From: RPQJ01 sp963698735
Lineage (GTDB): Bacteria > Pseudomonadota > Gammaproteobacteria > Steroidobacterales > Steroidobacteraceae
DNA length: 64,000 nt
Assembly: GCA_963698735.1 (NCBI GenBank)
Contig: CAVOSA010000028.1
Coordinates: forward strand, 62,001-126,000
Reading direction: 5' to 3'
Made by a program: the position numbers and the translations under genes. The notes under the pieces were generated by a model that searched no databases, was not told the DNA's origin, and worked only from the letters and a program-made list of their open reading frames with translations. Within the stretch, counting starts at the first letter, position 1, and each line of letters starts with the position of its first letter. Of the stretch, positions 8,668-17,455 are shown one piece after another.

Positions 8668-10152
8668 TTACTGCACTCGCAGGCCGACGCGCCGGCCGGC
8701 TGCGGCGGGGCTCGGCAGGGACGCGTGCAATCCGGCCAGACGCTCGAGCCTGCTGCGAACCTCGCCGTCGATGGGCGCCGCCTTGTTGTGCGCAGTGTCC
8801 ACGTGCAGGTGCATCTGCTCCGCGGTGGCGAGCAGCGTCGAATCGCTGGTGCGGAGCATCCGGTGAAAGACGTGCAGTCGCTTCTCGTCGAGCGAAAGGA
8901 TCTGCGTCTCGACTTCGATCGGCTCGTTGACGCGCGCCTCGGCCTTGTGCACAACGTGGGATTCGACCGTGTAGAACATCCGCGACGTGGCCCGGTAGCC
9001 CTCGTCGATACCCACGCTCCTGTACAGCGCGTCCATCGCGTCACCGAACACCTGCACGTAGCGCGAATCGGTCATGTGGCCGTTGTAGTCGATCCACTCG
9101 GGGCGCACTTGAGTCCTGAACGTGCGCAGCGCTTGCGCGTCCACGCCGAGTTGTCCGCCCACGCCGCGCCCGGCATCCACGTAGAGCCGTTCCTCGAGCG
9201 CACGCAACGTCGAGCCGGCCCCGACGTCGAACTGGCGCAACACCTGCTGGATCGCCACCAGGTAGTCGTCGCGCAGACGCTCGAGTTCGCGGATCGAGCG
9301 CCCTGCGGCCTGTGACTGCGTGCCTTCCACCATCCGGTCGATCAGCGTGTCGGTAAGCTCCGGCGCTTCGAGCCGGGTCCACGGCCACTTCAGGCACGGC
9401 CCGAACTGCGCCAGCATGTGCCGCATGCCGGTCTCGCCGCCGGCGAGGTGGTAAATCAGGTTCGTGCCCATGCCTGCCCAGCGCAGGCCCGGGCCGTAGA
9501 CGATCGACTCGTCGAGCTCGCCCGTGGTCGCGACGCCGTCGTTGATCATGTGCAGGATCTCGCGCCACAGCGCCTCCTGCAGTCGGTCGGTCAGGTGCCC
9601 TGGCACCTCGTGTCGCACGTGCAGCGGGTGCATGCCGATGTAGCGGAAGAACTCTTTCGCCGCCTCGATCGTCTGCGGCGCCGTCTTCTGGCCGCCCACC
9701 AGCTCCACGAGCGGCAGCAGGTACACCGGATTGAACGGATGCGCGACGCAGAACCGCTCGGGCGCGCGCAGGTCGCGCTGCAGGTCGGTCGGCGTCAGCC
9801 CCGAGGTGCTGGAGGCGATGATCACGTCGGGCGCCGCGTGCCGGCTGATCTCGGCCAGCACCTTCTGTTTCAGCTCGAGCTGCTCCGGGACGTTCTCCTG
9901 GATGAGATCCGCCCGGGCCGCCATCTCGGCGGGACTCGTCGTGAACGACAGCACGCCCTTGGGTGGCAGTGGCGCCAGCGTCAGGCGCGCGAGCGCCGGC
10001 TCGGCGTTGGCCACCGCATCGCGCAACCATCCTTCCATTTCGGGCTTCACATCCGCCGCGACGACGTCGATGCCGAAATGCAGCGCGCGCGCGGCCCAGC
10101 CCGCACCGATCACGCCCGTTCCGAGCAACCCGAGGGTCCTTACTGCACGCAT
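8668..10152 (-). CDS. L-carnitine 3-dehydrogenase fused to betainyl-CoA thioesterase
   Basis: A 494-residue bifunctional protein. Residues ~1-320 are a 3-hydroxyacyl-CoA-dehydrogenase-like NAD enzyme: GLLGTGVIGAGWAAR is the nucleotide-binding loop, IIASSTSGLTPTDL and FCVAHPFNPVYLLPLVELV carry the catalytic His138 and Asn141 region. Residues ~346-494 are a hot-dog thioesterase (WIDYNGHMTDSRYVQVFGDA). This fusion is a known arrangement in bacterial carnitine degradation: carnitine is oxidised to 3-dehydrocarnitine, and after BKACE cleavage the thioesterase releases glycine betaine from betainyl-CoA. GGGAG precedes the ATG by 6 bases. It is the first gene of the leftward operon with the BetI-like regulator and acyl-CoA dehydrogenase. 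Confidence 0.92.
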   Translation of the reverse strand: MRAVRTLGLLGTGVIGAGWAARALHFGIDVVAADVKPEMEGWLRDAVANAEPALARLTLAPLPPKGVLSFTTSPAEMAARADLIQENVPEQLELKQKVLAEISRHAAPDVIIASSTSGLTPTDLQRDLRAPERFCVAHPFNPVYLLPLVELVGGQKTAPQTIEAAKEFFRYIGMHPLHVRHEVPGHLTDRLQEALWREILHMINDGVATTGELDESIVYGPGLRWAGMGTNLIYHLAGGETGMRHMLAQFGPCLKWPWTRLEAPELTDTLIDRMVEGTQSQAAGRSIRELERLRDDYLVAIQQVLRQFDVGAGSTLRALEERLYVDAGRGVGGQLGVDAQALRTFRTQVRPEWIDYNGHMTDSRYVQVFGDAMDALYRSVGIDEGYRATSRMFYTVESHVVHKAEARVNEPIEVETQILSLDEKRLHVFHRMLRTSDSTLLATAEQMHLHVDTAHNKAAPIDGEVRSRLERLAGLHASLPSPAAAGRRVGLRVQ

Positions 10153-10187
10153 CCTGGGCTCCCGTTGCCGTCAATCACGACCGCGCC

Positions 10188-10206
10188 CGCCGCGGTTCCC
10201 GCGGCG
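10188..10206 (-). promoter_or_regulatory. Perfect hairpin in the leader of the carnitine dehydrogenase operon
   Basis: CGCCGCGG (10188-10195), a 3-base loop, and CCGCGGCG (10199-10206) make an 8-bp perfect stem about 36 bases ahead of the ATG of the carnitine dehydrogenase fusion. An AT-rich patch, ATAATATAAC, lies further upstream (about 10227-10236) and is the likely promoter area. The hairpin has no T-run, so it is not a standard terminator. It could affect message stability or be chance in GC-rich DNA. Confidence 0.35.
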
Positions 10207-10331
10207 ACGCGTTTTGTCACAGCCATAATATAACACGCGGCCCCACCTGCCTCGTCGCCTCGCCGCGCACAGTCACCAGCCGCGACGTGACTCGTCGCGG
10301 ACCTTCGCTCACGCGATTGCTTTCAGCCTGA

Positions 10332-11540
10332 TCAGACGTCGGCGGGCGGCGTCGCGCGCCGGCGGTCCGGGGCGAAAAAGGGCCGCTCCACGACGCGCGC
10401 CCGGCACATGCGACGTTCCCAGACCAGCTCCCGGTTCAGGTACACCTCCGCCCAGAGGGAACTCCCTGGCTTGATGTGCGGGGCGTCGACCATCGCGAGC
10501 GCGATGTTGCGCTTGCATGTCGGTGACCACATCGCAGACGACACGCTGCCGATCTCGTTGCGCGCGGAGCGGTCCGCGTACAGCAGCGCATTGACTGCCG
10601 GCTTGTTGCCGTCGATGTCGAGCCCCACCAACTGGCGGCGCGGACCGCGGCGGCGCTCCTCGAGCAATGCCCGCCGGCCGGTGAAGTGACCTTTTTCGAA
10701 GTCGACCAGCCAGCCGAGGCCGAGCTCCAACGGCGAGCGCGAGCTGCCGACGCGCAGCGTGCGCTCGGCAGAGACGAAATCGACGTTCGGCGCCAGGAAG
10801 CCGGCCTCGATTCGCGCGAGATTGAGGGCGCGGGACCCGATCGGTCGGATGCCACGCGACTTGCCGTGCATCAGCAATGCATCCCAGAGCGCGGTCGCGT
10901 CCTGCGGCGCAACCCACAGCTCGTAGCCCAGGTCGCCGGTGAACCCGGTGCGCGAAACAGTAACGTGGAGGCCGCCGGCCGCGAACGACCCGAGTTCGAA
11001 CGGCTTCAGCCGCTCAACACCGACCAGTCCGAGCTGCTTGAGGACCGCGCATGAGGTCGGACCTTGCAGCGCAAGCGCGGCGATCTGCTCGGTGACTTCA
11101 GTGACTGCCACGTCGAAGCCGCGGGCCGAGTCGAGCAGCCAGTCGATCTGGCGCTCGGCCGTGCACAGCCGGTACTCGTTTTCCCCAAGACGAAAGATCG
11201 TGCCGTCGTCGATCACTTGGCCGCTGTCGTCGCACCAGACGCAATAGCAGACGCGATCGACCTTGAGCCTGGCGACGTCGCGGGTGACCAGGCGGTTGAG
11301 GTAGCGCTGCGCGTCCGGCCCGGCCACACGGTACTTCACCATCGGCGTCAGGTCGTACAGCGTTGTCGCGTTGCGGATGGCGAAGTACTCCTGCTCGACC
11401 GTCGTGAAGACGTCGACCGTGGTGTACCCGCTCCAGGGAATGAAGCTGTCGAGCTGGCTCAGGGCGCGCGCGCGGTCATGAAACGGCGTCTGCAGCAACG
11501 GCTGCTGGTAGTGCGGCAGTGGTTGGCGTTCGTCATTCAT
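10332..11540 (-). CDS. GcvT-family aminomethyltransferase (THF-dependent demethylase-like)
   Basis: A 402-residue protein with the glycine-cleavage T-protein fold: YDLTPMVKYRVAGPDAQRYLNRLVTRDV near residues 59-86, ALQGPTS (about 160), and SRTGFTGDLGYELWV (about 195-209), the folate-binding region; the C-terminal barrel ends with LVWERRMCRARV. Relatives include T-protein, the DMGDH C-terminal domain and DMSP demethylase DmdA, all transferring methyl or methylene groups to tetrahydrofolate. It follows the flavoprotein gene by 1 base as the last gene of the aminotransferase operon. It probably takes a one-carbon unit from an N-methylated intermediate made by the flavoproteins or the divergent Rieske oxygenase. 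Confidence 0.85.
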   Translation of the reverse strand: MNDERQPLPHYQQPLLQTPFHDRARALSQLDSFIPWSGYTTVDVFTTVEQEYFAIRNATTLYDLTPMVKYRVAGPDAQRYLNRLVTRDVARLKVDRVCYCVWCDDSGQVIDDGTIFRLGENEYRLCTAERQIDWLLDSARGFDVAVTEVTEQIAALALQGPTSCAVLKQLGLVGVERLKPFELGSFAAGGLHVTVSRTGFTGDLGYELWVAPQDATALWDALLMHGKSRGIRPIGSRALNLARIEAGFLAPNVDFVSAERTLRVGSSRSPLELGLGWLVDFEKGHFTGRRALLEERRRGPRRQLVGLDIDGNKPAVNALLYADRSARNEIGSVSSAMWSPTCKRNIALAMVDAPHIKPGSSLWAEVYLNRELVWERRMCRARVVERPFFAPDRRRATPPADV

Positions 11541-11541
11541 C

Positions 11542-13128
11542 TCAGGCTGCCCCGGCGAGGATCCGTCGCGCGGCGTTGCGACCGGCCATGCCCATCACTC
11601 CGCCGCCCGGATGTGATCCTGCCCCGCACAGAAACAGCCCCGGCAGCGGCGTGCTGTACTGCGCGGCGCCTGGCACCGGCCGCAGCATGAAGAACTGGTC
11701 GAACGCGAGCTCAGCATGGTGCCAGTGCCCCCCGGTCATCCGGAACTGCCGCCCGATGTCGAGCGGCGTCAGCAGTTCGCGCGTCCGGATCATGCCGCGC
11801 AGCCCTGGAGAGTATTGCTCCAGCACATCGACGACCCGGTCGGCCATGCGCTCTCGTGCTACGTCCCATCCTGCGCGAAGCGCGTACGGCGCGTATTGCA
11901 CGACCGCCGAGATGACGTGCCCTCCCGCCGGGGCCAGGCCCGGGTCATGGATGGTCGGCACCGTGACCTCGATCGCCGGTGCGTCCGAGTACTCGCCGTA
12001 CTTGCTGTGATTGAAAGCACGCTCGATGTAGTCGAGCGAAGGCGCAACCAGCAGGCGTCCACCCGGCGCCGCCGCGTCCAGGCCGCTGAACCGCGGCAAG
12101 GCATCCAGTGCCAGGTGCAGCTTGGCAGCAAGGCCGTTGGTGCGCAGATGGCTGACCCGCCGCACGAAACCGGTGTCCAGATGTTCCGCCCCTAGCAGCT
12201 TGAGCAGCGTCGTCTTCGGATCGGCGTTCGAGATCACCGTCCGCGCGTCGATGCGCTCGCCGGATTCGAGCAGGACGCCGCACGCCGCGTCGTTGGCGAC
12301 CAGCACCCGGCTTACCGGCGCTGCGGTGCGAATCGTGACTCCGGCAGCGACGGCGGCTTTTGCCAGCGCAGCGCAGACCGCACCCATCCCACCGAGCGGC
12401 TGAGCAGTCGCTCGCTGGCCGGCGCCCGTCTGCGCTGCCAGACGGTACAGCAGAGTCAACACCGTGCCCGGTGAACGCGGACCTAAATTCGTGCCGAGCA
12501 CCGCGTCGAGCCCCAGCGCCCCCTTGAGCAAGGGGGACTCGAACTGCTCGTTGAGCAGGTCATACACGTTCATCGCGCCAATGCGCAGCAGCTCGCGCAT
12601 GTCGCGCCGGCCGAGACGTCGCACGCGCCAGCCGAGACCGAGCAGCGCGAATCGGTCCGCCCACGCGCTGGTGCCGAGTTCGGGCGGAACCTGTTCGAGC
12701 ACCGGGCCGAGCACTTCGGCGAATCGCGCGAGGCGCTCCACGAAACGCGGATATGCGTCTACGTCGTGCGCCGACAGCCGGGCCGGGCCGGACAATCCGG
12801 TGGCGCCGATCGTGAGCGACCCGCCGTCGCCGGACAGAGCGACCGTCGGCATCTGCGTCGCCGCGAAGCGCAGGCCGTGTTTCTCGAGCGCCAGATCGTC
12901 AATCAGCTGCGCGGACATCTGGTTCAGCAGGTGCGCACAGGCGGAAACGCGATAGCCGGGCGCGAATTCGTGCGTTACCGCCGCGCCGCCCACCTGCGTC
13001 GCAGCCTCCAATACCAGCACCGACCGGCCAGCCTTCGCCAGGTACACGGCGCAGACCAGGCCGTTGTGACCGCCACCGATCACGACGCAGTCGTAACCTG
13101 CTGCCGCCGTCGGCCGCACGGCGCTCAT
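11542..13128 (-). CDS. Phytoene-desaturase-like FAD oxidoreductase (copy 2 of tandem pair)
   Basis: A 528-residue flavoprotein starting MSAVRPTAAAGYDCVVIGGG at ATG 13128, overlapping the stop of the preceding gene by ATGA. GGGHNGLVCAVYLAKAGRSVLVLE is the FAD-binding loop and strand region; the C-terminal GLFLCGAGSHPGGGVMGMAG is the typical second FAD motif of carotenoid-desaturase-like NAD(P)/FAD oxidoreductases. No carotenoid genes are nearby. Placed in an operon with an aminotransferase, a second such flavoprotein and a GcvT protein, it more likely oxidises an amine or an aliphatic acid derivative. Substrate unknown. Confidence 0.85.
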   Translation of the reverse strand: MSAVRPTAAAGYDCVVIGGGHNGLVCAVYLAKAGRSVLVLEAATQVGGAAVTHEFAPGYRVSACAHLLNQMSAQLIDDLALEKHGLRFAATQMPTVALSGDGGSLTIGATGLSGPARLSAHDVDAYPRFVERLARFAEVLGPVLEQVPPELGTSAWADRFALLGLGWRVRRLGRRDMRELLRIGAMNVYDLLNEQFESPLLKGALGLDAVLGTNLGPRSPGTVLTLLYRLAAQTGAGQRATAQPLGGMGAVCAALAKAAVAAGVTIRTAAPVSRVLVANDAACGVLLESGERIDARTVISNADPKTTLLKLLGAEHLDTGFVRRVSHLRTNGLAAKLHLALDALPRFSGLDAAAPGGRLLVAPSLDYIERAFNHSKYGEYSDAPAIEVTVPTIHDPGLAPAGGHVISAVVQYAPYALRAGWDVARERMADRVVDVLEQYSPGLRGMIRTRELLTPLDIGRQFRMTGGHWHHAELAFDQFFMLRPVPGAAQYSTPLPGLFLCGAGSHPGGGVMGMAGRNAARRILAGAA

Positions 13129-14726
13129 TGCGCCACCGCCCGGCCGAGGTCGCGCAGCACCACGCGCGCAGCGTTCGCGCCAGGCGCGCCCATGACGCCG
13201 CCACCCGGATGCGTGCTCGATCCGCACAGGTACAGCCCGTGCAACGGCGTCCGGTACTGGGCATAGCCCGGAATCGGCCGGTTGAACAGCAACTGGTCCA
13301 TGGTGAGTTCACCCTGGAAAATGTTGCCCTCGGTCAGGCCGACTTCGCGCTCGATGTCCCAAGGCGTGCGCACTTCCGCATGCAGGATCAGGCTCTTGAA
13401 GTTCGGACTGTGGCGCGCGATCGTGTCGATCACGGTGTCGCCGAACGCCTTGCGCTTCTGCGCGTCCCACGGACCGCTTGCCAGCTCGTACGGGCAGTAC
13501 TGCACGAAGACCGACATGTAGTGCTTGCCGTCGGGCGCCATGGTCGGATCGATCTGCGATGGAATCAGCATGTCGATGTAGGGCGCGCGCGACCATGTGC
13601 CCTCCTTCCAGTCGTCGTAGGCGCGCTCCATCATCTCGATGGTGTCGGTGACGTGCATGTCGCCACGCGAGCACGGCGCGCCAGCGGGAATCGCGGGGAA
13701 CACCGGCAACCCGTCGAGCGCGATGTTCAGCTTGCCCGACGAGCCGCGGATCTTGAAGTTGCGAACCGCCTGCACGAACTCGCCGGGCAGCTCCTGCGCA
13801 TGCACCGATTCCAGAAACGTCCGTTTTACGTCCATGCTCGAGAGCACGAGCGGCGCACGGATCTCCTCGCCATCGTGCAGCACGACGCCAACGGCCCGGC
13901 CGCCGCGCACCAGTATCCTGTCGATGCCGGCGTCCGTGCGGATCGTGCCGCCGCTCGCGCGCAGCGACGCCGCCAGCGCTGCGCTCACCGCACCCATGCC
14001 GCCGCGGGCGAAGCCCCAGGCGCCGACCGTGTCGTCGATCTCGCCCATGTAGTGGTGCAGCAGCACGTAGGCCGTGCCGGGCGAGCGCGGGCCGAGCGCC
14101 GTGCCGATGATCGAACTGCCGGCAAAGTGCGCCTTGACGATCTCGCTCTCGAAATACTCGTCAAGAAAATCCGCCGCGCTCATGGTCCAGAAACGCAGCG
14201 TGTCGTAAATGCGCTCGGAGCCGAGGCGATTCAGGCGAAAACCCAGGTCGAGCAATGACCGGATGTCGCGTGGCCGGAACGAGGTGGGGTCCGGCGGTTC
14301 GCGCAGCAGCAGGGGCTTGATGAACTTGCACTGCCGCATCACGTCACGCGAATAGCGGTCGTAGGCTTCGGCGTCGCGCTTCGAGTGCCGGGAGATTTCA
14401 CGGCGCAGCGCGTCGTGGTTGTCATAGATGGCGAGGTGGCCGCCGTCGCGCATCATCGTGCAACCGCCGTCGTACGGAATGATCTGCAGCCCGTACCTGG
14501 GCAGCTCGAGGGCGCGCATGATCTCGGGGCGCAGCAGGCTGCAGACGTATGAGCAGTTCGAGTAGGTGAAATTCTCGTACAACTGGCGACTGACGGCCGC
14601 GCCGCCGACGTAGTCATTGCGTTCGAGGACCTGCACCTTGAGGCCGGCGCGCGCGAGGTAACAGGCGGCGACCAGCCCGTTGTGGCCGGCGCCGACGACG
14701 ATCGCGTCGAGCTTCTCTGCGCTCAA
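13125..14726 (-). CDS. Phytoene-desaturase-like FAD oxidoreductase (copy 1 of tandem pair)
   Basis: A 533-residue flavoprotein paralogous to its downstream neighbour: VVGAGHNGLVAACYLARAG (FAD loop), EIMRALELPRYGLQII, LGPRSPGTAYVLLHH, and C-terminal GLYLCGSSTHPGGGVMGAPG. ATG 14726 overlaps the aminotransferase stop by ATGA and its own stop overlaps the next start, so translation of the operon is coupled. The two copies are clearly diverged (for example Q versus MD before the C-terminal FAD motif), suggesting two subunits or two consecutive oxidations rather than a recent duplication. Substrate unknown. Confidence 0.85.
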   Translation of the reverse strand: MSAEKLDAIVVGAGHNGLVAACYLARAGLKVQVLERNDYVGGAAVSRQLYENFTYSNCSYVCSLLRPEIMRALELPRYGLQIIPYDGGCTMMRDGGHLAIYDNHDALRREISRHSKRDAEAYDRYSRDVMRQCKFIKPLLLREPPDPTSFRPRDIRSLLDLGFRLNRLGSERIYDTLRFWTMSAADFLDEYFESEIVKAHFAGSSIIGTALGPRSPGTAYVLLHHYMGEIDDTVGAWGFARGGMGAVSAALAASLRASGGTIRTDAGIDRILVRGGRAVGVVLHDGEEIRAPLVLSSMDVKRTFLESVHAQELPGEFVQAVRNFKIRGSSGKLNIALDGLPVFPAIPAGAPCSRGDMHVTDTIEMMERAYDDWKEGTWSRAPYIDMLIPSQIDPTMAPDGKHYMSVFVQYCPYELASGPWDAQKRKAFGDTVIDTIARHSPNFKSLILHAEVRTPWDIEREVGLTEGNIFQGELTMDQLLFNRPIPGYAQYRTPLHGLYLCGSSTHPGGGVMGAPGANAARVVLRDLGRAVAQ

Positions 14727-16051
14727 GCCGGCCTGCGGTGTCCGGCACCGCCCTTGCGCAAGGTCTCATCGACCGCGACCTCGAAGGCCCGCAACGTGTC
14801 CTTCAGGCACGAATCGTCGTGCGCGGCCGACACGAACCACGGTTCACGCGAGTCCGGCTCGCAGAGGATCCGCTCATCGTGCAGCACGCGCGCCATCGCG
14901 TCGTAGAAGGAGTAGTCGCTGCGCTTCCAGTCGCGGTAGTTGCGCGGCGGCTCCTGGGCGAAGTAGAGCCCGCTCATCGACGGATGGCCGACGAAGCTGT
15001 GCGGGATACCGCGCGACTGCAGCACTGCACGCATGCCGTCGCGCAGGCGCGTGCCGTAAGCCGCGACTCGCTCGAGCGCATCGGTCTCCTCGAGGATCTC
15101 CAGCGTCTTCTCGGCCGCTGCCAGCGCGACGGAGTGCGCGGTATAGGTGCCACCATGTGCGACGCCACGGCCCAGCTTGCGCATGATCTCCTCGCGTCCG
15201 GCGAGCACGGAGATCGGATAACCGTTGCCGACCGCCTTGGCGAAAGTGCACAGGTCGGCGTTGACGCCGTAGAGCTGTTGGACGCCACCGCGCGCGACGC
15301 GGAAGCCGGTCTTGACCTCGTCGATCAGCAGCACCACGCCGTACTTGTCGCACAGGCTGCGCGCGGCCCGCAGGTACTCGGGCTCCGCGGCGATGCCGAG
15401 GCAGTTGCCCATGATCGGCTCGATCAGCATGCAGGCAATGCGCCCGGCGGAGCGCTTGAAGACGTCCTCGAGCTGGTTGGCGTCGTTGGCCTGCACGAAG
15501 TGGGCGAAGCTGCGCAGTCCAACCGGCACGCCTTCGCTGTAGGGATACACGGTCGGCTCGCCGACCTCGTTCCACTTGTCCATCGGCGTGAACCACATCG
15601 CTGCATCGAACAGCCCGTGGTAACTGCCCTCGAGAATGACGTAGTCGTCCTTGCCGGTGTAGGCGCGTGCCAGCCGCAGGCCGGCCATCACGGCTTCCGT
15701 GCCCGAGTTCGAGAAGCGGACGAGTTCGGCGGCCGGCACCATGCGCGCGATGCGCTCGGCGACGGCGAGCTCACGCTCGGTCGAGAGCGCAAACACACCG
15801 CCGACTTCCATGCCCTTCCGCGCGGCTTCATCGACGCGGGGATCGGCGTAGCCGAGGATCGCGGGGCCGTAGCCGAGGCGGTAGTCGACGTATTCGTTGT
15901 CGTCGATGTCGGTCACGCGCGCGCCGCGGCCGTGCTTGACGTAAATCGTCCGTTCCTCGCCCCAGAAGCGGAAGTTCGAGGCGACCCCGAGCGGCAGGCG
16001 TTTGACCGCCTTCTGGAAGTGAGCATTGCTCTTGGTCAGGTCTCGAGCCAT
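14723..16051 (-). CDS. Class III PLP aminotransferase / glutamate-1-semialdehyde aminomutase-like
   Basis: A 442-residue fold-type I PLP enzyme. RFSNSGTEAVMAGLRLARAYTG is the cofactor phosphate loop; EPIMGN, LLIDEVKTGFR (PLP aspartate) and the Schiff-base lysine in FAKAVGNGYPISVLAG follow in normal order, then GGTYTAHSVALAA. It resembles HemL, but biosynthetic hemL would not be expected at the head of a catabolic operon with flavoproteins and GcvT, so I call it a catabolic omega-aminotransferase or aminomutase. It is the first gene of the leftward operon, divergent from the Rieske oxygenase; the shared 221-base gap carries putative operator repeats. Confidence 0.86.
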   Translation of the reverse strand: MARDLTKSNAHFQKAVKRLPLGVASNFRFWGEERTIYVKHGRGARVTDIDDNEYVDYRLGYGPAILGYADPRVDEAARKGMEVGGVFALSTERELAVAERIARMVPAAELVRFSNSGTEAVMAGLRLARAYTGKDDYVILEGSYHGLFDAAMWFTPMDKWNEVGEPTVYPYSEGVPVGLRSFAHFVQANDANQLEDVFKRSAGRIACMLIEPIMGNCLGIAAEPEYLRAARSLCDKYGVVLLIDEVKTGFRVARGGVQQLYGVNADLCTFAKAVGNGYPISVLAGREEIMRKLGRGVAHGGTYTAHSVALAAAEKTLEILEETDALERVAAYGTRLRDGMRAVLQSRGIPHSFVGHPSMSGLYFAQEPPRNYRDWKRSDYSFYDAMARVLHDERILCEPDSREPWFVSAAHDDSCLKDTLRAFEVAVDETLRKGGAGHRRPA

Positions 16052-16125
16052 GTCACGGCCCCCCTTCAGGCGTGCAAGACACAGGACTCGCCGTTCGCGC
16101 CAATCGCGGGGCCGGCAACGGCACC

Positions 16126-16246
16126 TATATGACCATATAACAACACTCTTGAGAAGCCGTGCCCCTGAATCAACTTGCGCTCAAAAGCCTAACTTGCCAA
16201 GCCTTCGTGTCGAGGCGTAGATTAAACGACCATATAATTCGTCGTT
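16126..16246. promoter_or_regulatory. Divergent promoter/operator region with GACCATATAA repeats
   Basis: Between the aminotransferase operon and the Rieske gene. TATATG-AC-CATATA (16126-16139) is a perfect 6-bp inverted repeat around two bases. The decamer GACCATATAA occurs at 16131-16140 and again at 16228-16237. The second copy lies inside another inverted repeat, AACGAC (16225-16230) and GTCGTT (16241-16246). These are the only strongly AT-rich words in the gap and lie close to both starts, fitting a TetR-type operator. The fused TetR-Rieske regulator or the BetI-like regulator are candidate binders; that is inference. Confidence 0.5.
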
Positions 16247-16272
16247 GATCCGCCGGCCTCCGGAGACGCCAA

Positions 16273-17442
16273 GTGACGAGCAATTCCGCCGACCGCAGCG
16301 ACCGTCGCTCCACGGTGTCCGCGCCCGCGCGGGCGATGCCCGCCTGGATCTACAACCACCCTGAGATGACGCGGCTCGAGGTCGAGCGGATCCTGCTGCC
16401 AAGCTGGCAAATGCTTTGCCACGTCAGCCAGCTCAGGCAGGCCGGCGATTACGTCACGCTCGACATCGGCTCGGAGAGCGTCGTCGGCCTGCGCGATCGC
16501 GACGGCGCGATCCGTGCCTTCCACAACGTCTGCCGTCATCGTGGCGCACGGCTGCTCGACGGCGAAGGCAATTGCGCGGGTCCCATCACCTGCCCGTACC
16601 ACGGCTGGTCGTACCGCCACGATGGCGCGCTGCAGGGGGTCGCGGCACGGGAAACCTTCCCCGGACTCGACCGGTCCGAACACGCGCTGCGCCCGGTGAA
16701 GGTCGACATCGCGTTCGGCTTTGTCTTCATCGCGCTGGCCGGCGATCCGCCGCCGGTCTCCGGCGTGTGGGGGACGCTCGCAGATGAGATCAAGCCTTAC
16801 CGCTTCGAGGACATGGTGCCGCTCGGGCCCGTCTCGACCGAGACGTGGAACGTGGACTGGAAGATCGCGATGGACAACTACCTGGAGTCCTATCACGTCC
16901 CGATCGGACATCCGGGCCTGTATCGCATGTTCACACCGGACTACGACGACCAGGTGGGCGTCCCCGGCGTGGCGCGCGGCGTGAGCTGGTTTCGTGAGCA
17001 ACCGTCGCCGCGCTGGGCCGAGCGCAAGTACCAGCAGTTCGTAGGCCAGGTCACCGGCCACCTGCCCGAGGCCAACCGCCGCTGCTGGCGCTTCTACAGC
17101 ATGCTGCCGAACCTCGGCATCGACGTCTTTCCCGAGCAGATGGATTTCTTCCAGGTGCTGCCGGCCGGACCCGGCAAGTGCACCATTCGCGGCGGCATCT
17201 ACGGTTTGCCGGATTCCAGTCGCGGGATGAAAGTCGTGCGCTACCTGGGCCAGAGGATCAACCAGCAGGTCAACAGCGAGGACGAGTGGCTGTGCGCGCG
17301 CGTGCAGCGCGGGCTGGCCTCGAGCAGTTACACGCCGGGGCCGCTGTCGGAACTCGAGGGCTGGATGCGCGAGTTCCACGACCTGCTGCGCGAACGCATC
17401 CCGGAGACCCGGCAGGCGCAGGCGCCCGCGAGGTTCGCGTGA
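16273..17442 (+). CDS. Rieske non-heme iron oxygenase, alpha subunit (quaternary-amine type)
   Basis: A 389-residue oxygenase with GTG start preceded by GGAG at 7 bases. The Rieske ligands are intact: Cys87 and His89 in CRHRG, Cys107 and His110 in CPYHGW. The mononuclear iron site is intact in MDNYLESYHVPIGHPG (His208, His213). The family includes glycine betaine monooxygenase GbcA, carnitine oxygenase CntA and stachydrine demethylase. No ferredoxin reductase partner (GbcB/CntB) is in the window, so electrons must come from elsewhere. It is divergent from the aminotransferase-flavoprotein operon and convergent with the TetR-Rieske fusion, 13 bases apart. Oxidative N-demethylation of a quaternary amine is the likely role. 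Confidence 0.88.
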   Translation: MTSNSADRSDRRSTVSAPARAMPAWIYNHPEMTRLEVERILLPSWQMLCHVSQLRQAGDYVTLDIGSESVVGLRDRDGAIRAFHNVCRHRGARLLDGEGNCAGPITCPYHGWSYRHDGALQGVAARETFPGLDRSEHALRPVKVDIAFGFVFIALAGDPPPVSGVWGTLADEIKPYRFEDMVPLGPVSTETWNVDWKIAMDNYLESYHVPIGHPGLYRMFTPDYDDQVGVPGVARGVSWFREQPSPRWAERKYQQFVGQVTGHLPEANRRCWRFYSMLPNLGIDVFPEQMDFFQVLPAGPGKCTIRGGIYGLPDSSRGMKVVRYLGQRINQQVNSEDEWLCARVQRGLASSSYTPGPLSELEGWMREFHDLLRERIPETRQAQAPARFA

Positions 17443-17455
17443 ACCCGGCGGTGCA

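Noticed and set aside
10188..10206. Rho-independent terminator
   Set aside because: Strong stem but no T-run, and it lies in the leader of a gene, so I list it only as a leader hairpin.
11542..14726. Carotenoid biosynthesis cluster
   Set aside because: Only the desaturase-like fold is present; no phytoene synthase, GGPP synthase or cyclase is nearby.
14723..16051. Housekeeping hemL (tetrapyrrole biosynthesis)
   Set aside because: HemL-like fold, but head of a four-gene operon with flavoproteins and GcvT and divergent from a Rieske oxygenase makes a catabolic role more likely.
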